This document shows positions 24,801 through 32,514 of a stretch of DNA of 64,000 bases, one piece after another. Every line of letters starts with the position of its first letter. Positions within the stretch are counted from its first letter, which is position 1. The notes beneath the pieces are model-generated. The model saw nothing but the letters and a program-made list of their open reading frames with translations, was not told where the DNA came from and did not search any database. Origin of the DNA: Methylobacterium sp. J-077 (lineage in GTDB: Bacteria; Pseudomonadota; Alphaproteobacteria; Rhizobiales; Beijerinckiaceae); the NCBI RefSeq assembly GCF_022829365.1, contig NZ_JAKSYJ010000152.1, forward strand, positions 1 through 64,000, written 5' to 3'. The position numbers and the translations under genes were made by a program.

Positions 24801-25012
24801 TCGCCACGGGCGCCGCCTCGAAGAGCCAGCAGGCGATCGGCACCGGCGTGATGGGCGGCATGATCACCGCGACCGTGCTGGCGGTGTTCTTCGTGCCGGT
24901 CTTCTTCGTCATGGTGATGCGCCTGTTCCGGCGCAAGGCCGTGGCGGAGGGCGAGCGGGAGGGGGCGGGCGAGGCGGCCGACCGCCGGCCTCACGCGGCG
25001 GCGGCCGAGTAG
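21836..25012 (+). CDS. RND multidrug efflux pump, inner-membrane subunit (HAE1 type)
   Basis: This 1058-residue pump of the AcrB/MexB family uses proton flow to expel hydrophobic compounds from the periplasm and inner membrane. The start ARFFIDRPVFAWVVAL is typical. Proton-relay residues are visible: the Asp pair in LVDDAIVVVEN (helix 4) and the Lys in GLSAKNAILIVEF (helix 10). Twelve membrane helices and two large periplasmic loops fit the length. It is co-transcribed with the adaptor gene 18 bases upstream. The substrate cannot be deduced from sequence, and no local regulator gene is present. Confidence 0.93.
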   Translation: MARFFIDRPVFAWVVALFICLGGALAIPNLPIAQYPVIAPPQIALSTAYPGASVDSLYVGTTRLIEDELNGAANIMNFESTTDSFGSVNITATFLPGTDPALASVEVQNRLKRVEARLPAEVRQQGILVEEASAATLNIITLISKDGSMDEVGLGDFLIRNVINEIRRIPGVGRATLYSTERSLRVWVDPDRLRGLSLSAEDVTQAIRNQNIQVASGSVGAQPSPTKQAVTVPIIVKGQLGTIEEFGAIVLRANSDGSNVRLRDVARIELGGDAYQFSTRLNGGPAAGISVTLAPDGNALETAKAIRAKMVELSQFFPPDLKWDIPYDITPAVEASIEKVLHTLVEAVVLVFLVMFLFLQNIRYTLIPTIVVPIALMGTVTVMWISGFSVNVLTMFGMVLAIGILVDDAIVVVENVERIMNAEGLPPKEATKKAMEQITGAIIGITLVLMAVFIPMAFFPGSVGIIYRQFSIAMVTSIAFSALLALSLTPALCATFLKPVAKGHGHAKKGPLGGVFGMFNRFVDRETARYGRGVAGLIRKSGRVMLVYLALVAGTAYAFVNLPEGFLPVEDQGFFTVDIQTPPGASYNRTQEANRKVEAYLLAQPGVATVTMLNGFSFSGQAPSTSQAFVTLKPWSERDAKNSAAALVAGTNAALSTYRDATVDAQEPPPVDNLGNAAGFSFRLQDRANRGYAALLSAQDQLLKLAQASPILQKVKIEGLPPTPQAELVIDREKAAALGVKFEDINATIQLNLGSVYTNDFPNRGKMQRVYVQAEQLQRMNASDILNYAVKNASGTMVPMSSFAELKWGMGPSQIVGFNGYQSVRITGEPNPGYTSGDAINEMERLMLQLPKGFGYAWTGQSFQEKQAGSQATLLLALSVLIVFLCLAALYESWAIPVSVLLVIPLGVIGAVAAVYLRGMPNDVYFKIGLITIIGLSAKNAILIVEFAKDLWKPGTSVVRAAIDAAALRFRPIVMTSLAFIFGVVPLAIATGAASKSQQAIGTGVMGGMITATVLAVFFVPVFFVMVMRLFRRKAVAEGEREGAGEAADRRPHAAAAE

Positions 25013-25448
25013 GGGCGCGAGCAAGCGCCTGGACCGCGACGCCTTTTCCCTCCCCCCTCTGCGGGCCATCGGATTCGCACATCGCCGGATGGGGCGCGGG
25101 TCCCCTCTCCCGTGCGGGAGAGGGATAGGGTCAGGGGTCAGGTTTTTCCGGATAGGGCGCGTCCCTCACCCCAGCCCTCTCCCGCACGGGAGAGGGGGCG
25201 CGTCGCGGCCTGAACACGCGGACGCGTGAACATCGGAGCCTCCGCGGGGGAGGGAGGGCGCGTGCCATCCGACGTGCGATCCGTGAACACCGCACCCTGT
25301 CAGCCCCGTATTTTGCATACGGATGGTCCGAACCTTGCTGTGGGTGTGTGGCCGACGCGGTTTGCCCGCGCGCGTCACTCGGCCTAGGCTCAACCCCTGC
25401 GCTGGTGATGGTGGCCTGCCATCAACTTCCACGGTTCCGGAGATCCGC
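25013..25448. other. Intergenic region rich in inverted repeats
   Basis: This 436-base spacer between the efflux operon and the ABC operon has no gene. It holds CT-rich 'CCCTCCCCCCTCTGCGGG' at 25048-25065, two hairpins at 25103 and 25175, and a GGGGGAGGGAGGG run near 25246. A related repeat set occurs at 51.5-51.7 kb. Confidence 0.5.
25103..25196. repeat. Pair of mirrored hairpin repeats
   Basis: Each unit is CCCTCTCCCG, a two-base loop, CGGGAGAGGG (25103-25124 and 25175-25196). The flanks are also inverted relative to each other (GATAGGGTCAGGGG against TCCCTCACCCCAGCC), so the two units form one large imperfect inverted repeat. They are probably REP-like intergenic elements; transcript stabilisation or termination is possible. 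Confidence 0.6.
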
Positions 25449-27065
25449 TTGTCCCGTTCGACCCTGAAGATCCTCGCCCGCGGCGTGGCCGCGGGTGCGG
25501 TCGCGACCGTCGCGCTGGCGGCTTTGCCCGCGCAGGCCGCCAACGTCTTCCGCTTCGCGTTCCAGGGTGATCTCAAGTCCCTCGATCCGTACTCCCTCAA
25601 GGAGAGCTTCACCGAGGGCATGCAGCAGGCGGCCTACGAGTCGCTCGTCACCCTCGACAAGAACCTGAAATTCGCCCCCGGCCTCGCCGAATCCTGGGAG
25701 ACACCGGAGCCGACCCGCTGGCGGTTCCACCTGCGCAAGAACGTTAAGTTCCACGACGGCACGCCGTTTACCGCCGATGACGTGATCTTCTCCGCCCAGC
25801 GCGTCCGGGCCTCGGGCTCGAACTTCACCACCAACGTCCCGGCCGACGCCGACTTCGTGAAGGTCGACGATTACACCGTCGACATGGTGCTGAAGAAGCC
25901 GAACCCCATCGCCATCGCCCAGTTCCCGACCTGGCTGATCATGTCGAAGGCGTGGGCCGAGAAGAACGGCGCCGCCCAGCCGACCCCGCCGAACGCCACC
26001 AGCCCGAGCTACGCCACCCTGCACGAGAACGGCACCGGCCCGTTCGTGGTCGCCGAGCACCAGCCCGGCGTGAAGACCGTGTTCAAGAAGTTCGACGGCT
26101 ATTGGGGCAAGGTCGAGTCGAACCTCGACGAGGCGGTGCTGACCACCATCGCCAACCCGGCGACCCGCGTCGCCGCGCTCCTGTCCGGCGAGGTCGACTG
26201 GATCGATCCCGTTCCGCTCCAGGACCAGAGCCGCGTGAACGCCAGCGGCACCGCCATCGTGATGGCCGGCCCCGAGCTCCGCACGATCTTCCTTGGCATG
26301 GACCAGGATCGGGACGAGCTGAAGGATTCGAGCGTCAAAGGCAAGAACCCGTTCAAGGACATCAAGGTCCGCGAGGCGTTCTACCTCGCCATCGACGAGG
26401 ACACGATCGCCAAGCGGGTGATGCGCGGGCAGGCCGTGCCCTCCGCCCTGATGATCGCCCCGAGCCTCTACGACCGCGGGGCCGAGTTCAAGCGCCCGGC
26501 CACCGATCTCAAGAAGGCCAAGGAACTGATGGCCGAGGCCGGCTACCCGGACGGGTTCGCGCTCACCATGGATTGCCCCAACGACCGCTACGTCAACGAC
26601 GAGGCGATCTGCCAGGCGGTGGTCTCGATGCTCGCCCGCATCAACGTCAAGGTGAACCTGAACGCCCAGCCCAAGGCCAAGTACTTCGCCAAGGTTCTGG
26701 CGCCGGCCTACGACACCTCGTTCTACCTGCTCGGCTGGACGCCCTCGTCCCTCGACAGCCACAACATCCTCTACGAGATCGTCGGCTGCCGGAAGCCCGG
26801 CGACAAGTCGGGCCGCGGCAGCTGGAACCTGGCGGGCTATTGCGACCCGAAGATCGACGCCATCGCCGACAAGGTCGAAGCCGAGACCAACAAGTCGAAG
26901 CGCGACGCGCTGATCAAGGACGGCTTCGACGTCCTGAACGCCGACTGGAGCTACATCCCGCTGCACCAGCAGGCGCTGGCCTGGGGCGTCTCGAAGAAGG
27001 TCCACCTGACCCAGCGCGCCGACAACCTGCTCCTGCTCTACTGGGTCTCGAAGGACCCCCAGTAG
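25449..27065 (+). CDS. Peptide/nickel-type ABC transporter substrate-binding protein
   Basis: The 538-residue periplasmic receptor is of the DppA/OppA family (SBP_bac_5). A signal peptide (LKILARGVAAGAVATVALAALPAQA) precedes mature NVFRFAFQGDLKSLDP. Family landmarks are YESLVTLDKNLKFAPGLAESWE, RFHLRKNVKFHDGTPFTADDV and EAFYLAIDEDTI. The TTG at 25449 is the start because GGAG lies six bases before it and the signal peptide begins there; the codons further upstream look non-coding. It is the first gene of a five-gene import operon; the exact substrate (dipeptides or other oligopeptides) is not determinable. Confidence 0.92.
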   Translation: MSRSTLKILARGVAAGAVATVALAALPAQAANVFRFAFQGDLKSLDPYSLKESFTEGMQQAAYESLVTLDKNLKFAPGLAESWETPEPTRWRFHLRKNVKFHDGTPFTADDVIFSAQRVRASGSNFTTNVPADADFVKVDDYTVDMVLKKPNPIAIAQFPTWLIMSKAWAEKNGAAQPTPPNATSPSYATLHENGTGPFVVAEHQPGVKTVFKKFDGYWGKVESNLDEAVLTTIANPATRVAALLSGEVDWIDPVPLQDQSRVNASGTAIVMAGPELRTIFLGMDQDRDELKDSSVKGKNPFKDIKVREAFYLAIDEDTIAKRVMRGQAVPSALMIAPSLYDRGAEFKRPATDLKKAKELMAEAGYPDGFALTMDCPNDRYVNDEAICQAVVSMLARINVKVNLNAQPKAKYFAKVLAPAYDTSFYLLGWTPSSLDSHNILYEIVGCRKPGDKSGRGSWNLAGYCDPKIDAIADKVEAETNKSKRDALIKDGFDVLNADWSYIPLHQQALAWGVSKKVHLTQRADNLLLLYWVSKDPQ

Positions 27066-27074
27066 GGGCCGGGC

Positions 27075-28055
27075 GTGCTTGCCTTCCTGCTGCGCCGGGT
27101 GATGCAGGCGGCCGCGGTGCTCGCGGTCGTCGGGCTGATCGCGTTCTCGATGTTCCGGTTCGCGGGCGACCCCGTGAACCAGATCGTCGGGCCCGACACG
27201 CCCGCCTCCGAGCGGGCCGAGATCCGCAGGAGCCTCGGCCTGGACGATCCGGTGCTGGTCCAGTTCGCCCGTTATGCCGGCGACGTGGTGCGGGGCCGGC
27301 TCGGGATCTCGTACCAGTTCCGCCAGCCGGTCTCGCAGCTGCTGGCCGAGCGCATGCCGGCGACCCTGGAGCTCGCCTTCTGCGCCACGGTGTTCGCCCT
27401 GGTGGTCGGCGTCCTGATGGGGGTCTACTGCGCGCTGCGCCGAGAGTCCTGGCTCGCCGGCCTGTTCCAGGCGGTCTCGCTCATCGGCATCAGCCTGCCG
27501 ACGTTTCTGATCGGCATCCTGCTGATCTACCTGTTCTCGGTGACGCTCGGCTGGCTGCCCTCCTACGGGCGCGGCGACACGGTGCGGCTCGGCTGGTGGA
27601 CCACCGGCTTCCTCACCTGGTCCGGCCTGAAGGCGCTGATCCTGCCCTCGATCACGCTCGGCCTGTTCCAGATGACGCTGATCATGCGGCTGGTGCGCGC
27701 CGAGATGCTGGAGGTGCTGCGCACCGACTACATCCGCTTCGCCCGGGCGCGGGGCCTCTCCACCCGGGCCGTGAACCTGCGCCACGCCCTCAAGAACACC
27801 CTCGTGCCGGTGATCACCATCGCGGGGCTCCAACTCGGCTCGGTCATCGCCTTCTCGATCATCACCGAGACGGTGTTCCAGTGGCCGGGCATGGGCCTGC
27901 TGTTCGTCCAGGCCGTGCAGAACGTCGATATCCCGATCATGTCCGCCTACCTGCTGCTCGTCGCGCTGATCTTCGTGACCATCAACCTCGTGGTCGACAT
28001 CCTCTACACCGTGGTCGATCCGCGCCTGCGGCTCTCGTCCGCCCGGACTGCGTGA
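27075..28055 (+). CDS. ABC transporter permease, DppB type
   Basis: The 326-residue inner-membrane permease has six helices. The opening LAFLLRRVMQAAAVLAVVGLIAFSMFRF and the segment NQIVGPDTPASERAEIRRSLGLDDPV are typical of the B-type permease. The coupling motif to the ATPases lies in RTDYIRFARARGLSTRAVNLRHALKN. A GTG start follows the receptor gene by nine bases. It pairs with the C-type permease downstream. Confidence 0.92.
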   Translation: MLAFLLRRVMQAAAVLAVVGLIAFSMFRFAGDPVNQIVGPDTPASERAEIRRSLGLDDPVLVQFARYAGDVVRGRLGISYQFRQPVSQLLAERMPATLELAFCATVFALVVGVLMGVYCALRRESWLAGLFQAVSLIGISLPTFLIGILLIYLFSVTLGWLPSYGRGDTVRLGWWTTGFLTWSGLKALILPSITLGLFQMTLIMRLVRAEMLEVLRTDYIRFARARGLSTRAVNLRHALKNTLVPVITIAGLQLGSVIAFSIITETVFQWPGMGLLFVQAVQNVDIPIMSAYLLLVALIFVTINLVVDILYTVVDPRLRLSSARTA

Positions 28056-28065
28056 GGGCGCCCTG

Positions 28066-29037
28066 ATGAGCGGATACGACCTCGACGCGGGCGACGCCCC
28101 GCCAGTCCCGCTGCCGGAGGTCGCGCCCTCGCGCATCGCGCGCTGGCGCGATTCCGACCTGCTGGCGAGTTTCCTGGGCTCGAAGACCGCGATGGCGGCG
28201 CTTCTGGCCACCGTCTTGATGGTCGGGCTCGCGGTCGCCGCGCCCCTGGTCTCGCCCCAGAACCCCTACGACCCGGCCCAGCTCGACCTGATCAACTCCA
28301 ACCTGCCGCCGATCTGGCAGGCGGACGGGCAGGCGCCGTTCTACCTCGGGACCGACGACCAGGGCCGGGACGTGCTCTCGGCGGTGCTGTACGGCCTGCG
28401 CCTGTCGCTGATCGTCGGGGTGCTCGGGGTGATCACCTCGGGGGTGCTCGGCATCGCGCTGGGGTTGGTTGCCGGCTACGCGGGCGGTGCCCTCGACACG
28501 CTGATCATGCGGATCGCCGACGTGCAGCTCACCTTCCCGGCGATCCTGATCGCCCTGGTGGTGGACGGCGTCGCCCGGGCGAGCTTCGGCGGCGCCCTCG
28601 ATGTCGGGCCGTTGATCGGGCTGATCGTGATCTCGATCGGCCTGTCCTTCTGGGTGCAGTACGCCCGCACCGTGCGCTCCTCCGTGATGGTCGAGAAGGG
28701 CAAGGACTACGTCCAGGCCGCCCGGCTGATCGGCCTGACGCCCCCGGTGATCCTGGTGCGCCACGTGCTGCCCAACGTCACCGGCCCGGTCTTCGTCATC
28801 GCCACGATCAACCTGGCGCTGGCGATCATCACCGAGGCGACCCTGTCGTTCCTCGGCACCGGCCTGCCCGAGACCATGCCGTCGCTCGGCACCCTGATCC
28901 GCACCGGCAACCGGTTCCTGTTCTCCGGCGAGTGGTGGATCGTCGCCTTCCCGGGCCTGGCACTGGCCGGGCTCGTCATCGCCATCAACCTCCTGGGGGA
29001 TTGGCTGCGCGACGCCCTCAATCCGAAGCTGCAATGA
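28066..29037 (+). CDS. ABC transporter permease, DppC type
   Basis: The 323-residue permease has a cytosolic N-terminal tail, then a helix and the LGTDDQGRDVLSAVLYGLRLSL segment characteristic of DppC/OppC. The EAA-like coupling loop is KDYVQAARLIGLTPPVILVRHVLPN. It lies ten bases after the B-type permease, and its stop overlaps the first ATPase gene (ATGA), so expression is coupled. With the B permease it forms the membrane channel of the importer. Confidence 0.92.
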   Translation: MSGYDLDAGDAPPVPLPEVAPSRIARWRDSDLLASFLGSKTAMAALLATVLMVGLAVAAPLVSPQNPYDPAQLDLINSNLPPIWQADGQAPFYLGTDDQGRDVLSAVLYGLRLSLIVGVLGVITSGVLGIALGLVAGYAGGALDTLIMRIADVQLTFPAILIALVVDGVARASFGGALDVGPLIGLIVISIGLSFWVQYARTVRSSVMVEKGKDYVQAARLIGLTPPVILVRHVLPNVTGPVFVIATINLALAIITEATLSFLGTGLPETMPSLGTLIRTGNRFLFSGEWWIVAFPGLALAGLVIAINLLGDWLRDALNPKLQ

Positions 29038-30014
29038 CCGAAACCATCCTCTCCGTGCGCGACCTCACGGTCACGTTCGACACCCGCCGCGGGCCGCTCA
29101 CCGCCATCGACCGGGTGTCCTTCGACATCCACCGCGGCGAGATCCTGGGCGTCGTCGGCGAGTCCGGGGCCGGCAAGTCGGTCACCGGCTCGGCGGTGAT
29201 CGGGCTGATCGACCGCCCCGGCCGGATCAGCGGCGGCGAAATCTCCCTGCGCGGCGAGCGGATCGACACCCTGTCCCCCGAGGCGATGCGGCGGGTGCGG
29301 GGCCGCCGGATCGGCATGATCTTCCAGGATCCGCTGACCTCCCTCGATCCGCTGTTCCGGGTCGGCGACCAGATCGTCGAGACCCTGCGCGCCCATACCG
29401 AGCTCTCGGCCAAAGCGGCCCGCACCCGGGCGATCGACCTGCTCGCCGAGGTCGGCATCCCGGCCCCCGAGCGGCGGATCGACGGCTATCCGCACGAATT
29501 CTCCGGCGGCATGCGCCAGCGGGTGGTGATCGCGCTGGCGCTCGCCGCCGAGCCGGAGCTGATCATCGCCGACGAGCCGACCACGGCGCTGGACGTCTCG
29601 GTCCAGGCCCAGATCATCACCCTGCTCAAGCGCCTGTGCCGCGAGCACGGGACCGCGGTGATGCTGGTGACCCACGACATGGGTGTGATCGCCGAGGCCG
29701 CCGACCGGGTCGCCGTGATGTATGCCGGGCGGGTCGCCGAGATCGGCCCGGTCGCCGCCGTGATCGCCAAGCCGCACCACCCCTACGCGGTCGGCCTGAT
29801 GGGCGCGATCCCGACCCTGTCGCAGGAGGCCGACCGCCTCAGCCAGATCCCCGGCTCGATGCCCCGGCTCACCGCCATCCCGAAGGGCTGCGCCTTCAAC
29901 CCGCGCTGCCCGAAGGTTTTTTCGCGATGCCGCGTCGAGCGGCCCGAGCCGATTCTAGTGGGCGCCAGCCGGGTCGCCTGCCACCTCTACGATGTGACGG
30001 AGAAGGCGGCGTGA
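29034..30014 (+). CDS. ABC transporter ATPase, DppD type
   Basis: The 326-residue ATPase energises uptake. The Walker A motif is GESGAGKS near residue 42, the signature is FSGGMRQRV, and Walker B is LIIADEPTTALD. The C-terminal oligopeptide-transporter domain has GCAFNPRCPKVFSRC, whose cysteines resemble the Fe-S motif of this class. The ATG overlaps the stop of the upstream permease gene, and its own stop overlaps the GTG of the next ATPase gene. Confidence 0.93.
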   Translation: MTETILSVRDLTVTFDTRRGPLTAIDRVSFDIHRGEILGVVGESGAGKSVTGSAVIGLIDRPGRISGGEISLRGERIDTLSPEAMRRVRGRRIGMIFQDPLTSLDPLFRVGDQIVETLRAHTELSAKAARTRAIDLLAEVGIPAPERRIDGYPHEFSGGMRQRVVIALALAAEPELIIADEPTTALDVSVQAQIITLLKRLCREHGTAVMLVTHDMGVIAEAADRVAVMYAGRVAEIGPVAAVIAKPHHPYAVGLMGAIPTLSQEADRLSQIPGSMPRLTAIPKGCAFNPRCPKVFSRCRVERPEPILVGASRVACHLYDVTEKAA

Positions 30015-30991
30015 GCGCCTATGTCGAGGTCACCGACCTGCGCCGCCGCTTCGACGTCTCGAAACCCTGGCTCAACCGGGTGATCGAGCGCGAGCCGCGA
30101 AAATTCCTCACGGCGGTGGACCGGGTCGGCTTCACCATCGCCAAGGGCGAGACCTTCGCGATCGTCGGCGAATCCGGCTCCGGCAAGTCGACGGTCGCCC
30201 GGATGGTCGTCGGCCTGCTGCCGCCCTCGGCTGGCGAGGTCCGGATCACCGGCATCTCGATGACCGATCCCCGGGAGGCGGCGGCCCGGCGGCGCCTGCG
30301 CTCGCGGATCCAGATGATCTTCCAGGATCCCTACGCCTCAATGAACCCGCGCTGGCGCGTGGGCAAGATCATCGCGGAGCCGATCCGGGCGTTCAACCTG
30401 ATCCAGGGGGAGGGGGCGATCCGCGCCCGGGTCGGCGAGCTTTTGGGGCTCGTCGGCCTCCACCCGGACGATTCCAAAAAATACCCGCACGAGTTCTCCG
30501 GCGGCCAGCGCCAGCGGGTCGCCATCGCCCGGGCGCTGGCCAGCCAGGCCGAGTTCCTGGTGGGCGACGAGCCGACCTCGGCGCTGGACGTCTCGGTGCA
30601 GGCGCAGATCCTCAACCTGATGCGCGACCTGCAGGACCGGCTGGGCCTGACCTACCTGTTCATCTCCCACAACCTCGCCGTGGTCCGCCACATGGCGACC
30701 CGGGTGGGGGTGATGTATCTCGGCCGCCTCGTCGAGGTCGCGGCCGCCCGCGACCTGTTCGCGGCGCCCCGCCACCCCTACACGCGGATGCTGCTCGACG
30801 CGGTGCCCGACCTCGCCCATGTCGGCCGCGCCCGGGTGCCGGTCTCCGGCGAGATCCCGAACCCGATCGACCCGCCCCCCGGCTGCACCTTCAACCCGCG
30901 TTGCCCGCTGGCGAACGATCGCTGCCGCAGCGAGGTGCCGGCCCTGCTGGACGGCGTCGCCTGCCACGCGGTGCAGGAGGGGCGCGCCTGA
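30011..30991 (+). CDS. ABC transporter ATPase, DppF type
   Basis: The 326-residue second ATPase works as a heterodimer with the DppD-type partner. Walker A is GESGSGKS, the signature is FSGGQRQRVA, and Walker B is FLVGDEPTSALD. GCTFNPRCPLANDRC lies near the C-terminus. The GTG start overlaps the stop codon of the upstream gene (GTGA), showing tight coupling. It is the last gene of the import operon. Confidence 0.93.
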   Translation: MSAYVEVTDLRRRFDVSKPWLNRVIEREPRKFLTAVDRVGFTIAKGETFAIVGESGSGKSTVARMVVGLLPPSAGEVRITGISMTDPREAAARRRLRSRIQMIFQDPYASMNPRWRVGKIIAEPIRAFNLIQGEGAIRARVGELLGLVGLHPDDSKKYPHEFSGGQRQRVAIARALASQAEFLVGDEPTSALDVSVQAQILNLMRDLQDRLGLTYLFISHNLAVVRHMATRVGVMYLGRLVEVAAARDLFAAPRHPYTRMLLDAVPDLAHVGRARVPVSGEIPNPIDPPPGCTFNPRCPLANDRCRSEVPALLDGVACHAVQEGRA

Positions 30992-31107
30992 GGGGACCGG
31001 TGCGGGCCGAATCGGATGCGCACGCATCGGGTGGTTTGCGGTCGGTTCGCGGACGGTCGTAAGGGGGTCGAAGCGGACATCACAGTTATCCGGCCGAGGA
31101 GCATCCC

Positions 31108-31851
31108 ATGCCGAACGAGCAAGTCACGATCCGGACGCGCGACGGCGATTGCCCTTTACACGTGGTGATCCCCGCCGGCGGCGGACCGTGGCCCGCGGTG
31201 ATCGTCTACATGGACGCCGGTGGTATCCGGCCGGCGATGCTCGACATGGCACAGCAGCTCGCGGAGGCCGGCTACATCGTCCTGCTGCCGGATCTGTTCT
31301 ACCGCTATGGCCCCTACGGACCGTTCGTGCCCAAGGAGGTGTTCGCGGGCGACTTTCGCGCAGTCCTTGGGCCGCTGATGGCCACAACCAACCCCATCAA
31401 GGCCGCTGAGGATGCGGAGGCGCTGCTCGCTTACCTCGACACGCGCGACGACGTCAGAGGTCGCAAGGTCGGGGTGGTGGGCTTCTGCATGGGGGGCGGC
31501 ATGGCCCTGGCCACAGCGGGAACCTACCCCGACCGGTTCGCGGCGGCCGCAAGCTTTCACGGGGGCAATCTCGCGACCGATGCGCCGACGAGCCCCCACC
31601 TGTTCGCACCGAAGCTGAAGGCGGAGGTCTACATCGGCGCGGCGGAGAACGACGGCAGCTACCCGCCTGCGATGGCCGAGCGGCTGCAGAGATCTCTGAC
31701 GGAGGCCGGCATACGCTATACGACACACACATATCCGGCCGCGCACGGTTGGATGATGCCGGACTTTCCGGTCTACGATCACGCCGCCGCCGAGCGTGGC
31801 TGGGGCGAAATGCGCGCGCTCTTCGGTCGGACCCTGCAGGGCGGCGCGTGA
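31108..31851 (+). CDS. Dienelactone hydrolase-family protein
   Basis: The 247-residue alpha/beta hydrolase has a Cys nucleophile in the elbow GFCMGGG (Cys127), with Asp182 (ENDGSYP) and His213 (AAHGW). This Cys-Asp-His triad is the mark of dienelactone hydrolases, which open lactone rings in chlorocatechol breakdown; many homologues act on other esters. No chlorocatechol genes are nearby, so the true substrate is open. It lies 116 bases after the import operon and is probably a separate unit. Confidence 0.85.
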   Translation: MPNEQVTIRTRDGDCPLHVVIPAGGGPWPAVIVYMDAGGIRPAMLDMAQQLAEAGYIVLLPDLFYRYGPYGPFVPKEVFAGDFRAVLGPLMATTNPIKAAEDAEALLAYLDTRDDVRGRKVGVVGFCMGGGMALATAGTYPDRFAAAASFHGGNLATDAPTSPHLFAPKLKAEVYIGAAENDGSYPPAMAERLQRSLTEAGIRYTTHTYPAAHGWMMPDFPVYDHAAAERGWGEMRALFGRTLQGGA

Positions 31852-31993
31852 TGCTGTGCGGCACCGATCGAGCGTCCGCTCACGGGCAGGCCGCGAGATA
31901 GCCTGACCGGCGAGGCCGGGTCGCAAGCGGCTGGGGGCACCGCCGAAGGTCATCCCCCTGCTCGTGCGTGAGAGGACGCGTCCAGTCCCCCCC

Positions 31994-32434
31994 TCACGCG
32001 TCGCGCCACTCCGAAAACGTCGCCGCCTGGCCCACCGGCACGCCGTCGCGGTCGAGCTGCCAGACCACCGCCTGCTCGATCCAGAAGCGCCGGCCGCCGT
32101 TGGCGATCCGCAGGCCCCGGTAGCCGCGGGTGAAGCCGTCCCGGGCGACGGCGTCGAGGAGGCGCTGCCGCTCGGCGCGCTCGGGCGCCTCGGCCGAGAG
32201 CCGCGACGGCAGGCCGACCAGCGCGTCCCGGTCGTAGCCGAAGCAGGCCTGCGCGGTCCGGTTGGCGTAGACGAAGCGCGGGTCCGCGCCGCCATCATGG
32301 GCCAGCACCGCGAACGGCGCCCTCTCGTAGAGCCAGGCCGCATCCGCCCCCTCCGGCACCAGCGCCGCGCCGAGGCGCCGCCGGTAGCTGCCGGTGAGGA
32401 CGGCGAAGAAGTCGGGATCGTGCGAGAGGTCCAT
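31994..32434 (-). CDS. MEKHLA-domain protein
   Basis: The 146-residue protein is essentially one MEKHLA domain, a PAS-like fold also found at the C-terminus of plant class III HD-ZIP proteins. Landmarks are FFAVLTGSYRRRLG, ERAPFAVLAHDGGADPRFVYANRTAQACFGY and GRRFWIEQAVVWQLDRDG. It presumably senses a ligand or redox signal, but no output domain is attached. The ATG at 32434 precedes MDLSHDPDF; longer readings add low-complexity sequence. It lies just downstream of the yellow/royal-jelly-type gene on the same strand. Confidence 0.75.
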   Translation of the reverse strand: MDLSHDPDFFAVLTGSYRRRLGAALVPEGADAAWLYERAPFAVLAHDGGADPRFVYANRTAQACFGYDRDALVGLPSRLSAEAPERAERQRLLDAVARDGFTRGYRGLRIANGGRRFWIEQAVVWQLDRDGVPVGQAATFSEWRDA

Positions 32435-32514
32435 CACGGCGGTCCGGAATCGGCTGCACAGGCGGACCAGCCCATAGCCGATGCCGTCCCGATCACGCGG
32501 TGCCGAATCCCACC

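Noticed and set aside
20387-25069. Very long minus-strand open frame opposite the RND efflux genes
   Set aside because: It is a shadow frame of the GC-rich pump genes: His/Arg/Asp-rich with no domain, while the plus strand encodes clear RND proteins.
25422-28211. Long minus-strand open frame opposite the ABC importer genes
   Set aside because: Same cause: codon bias of the real plus-strand genes leaves the opposite frame open; the product has no protein-like features.
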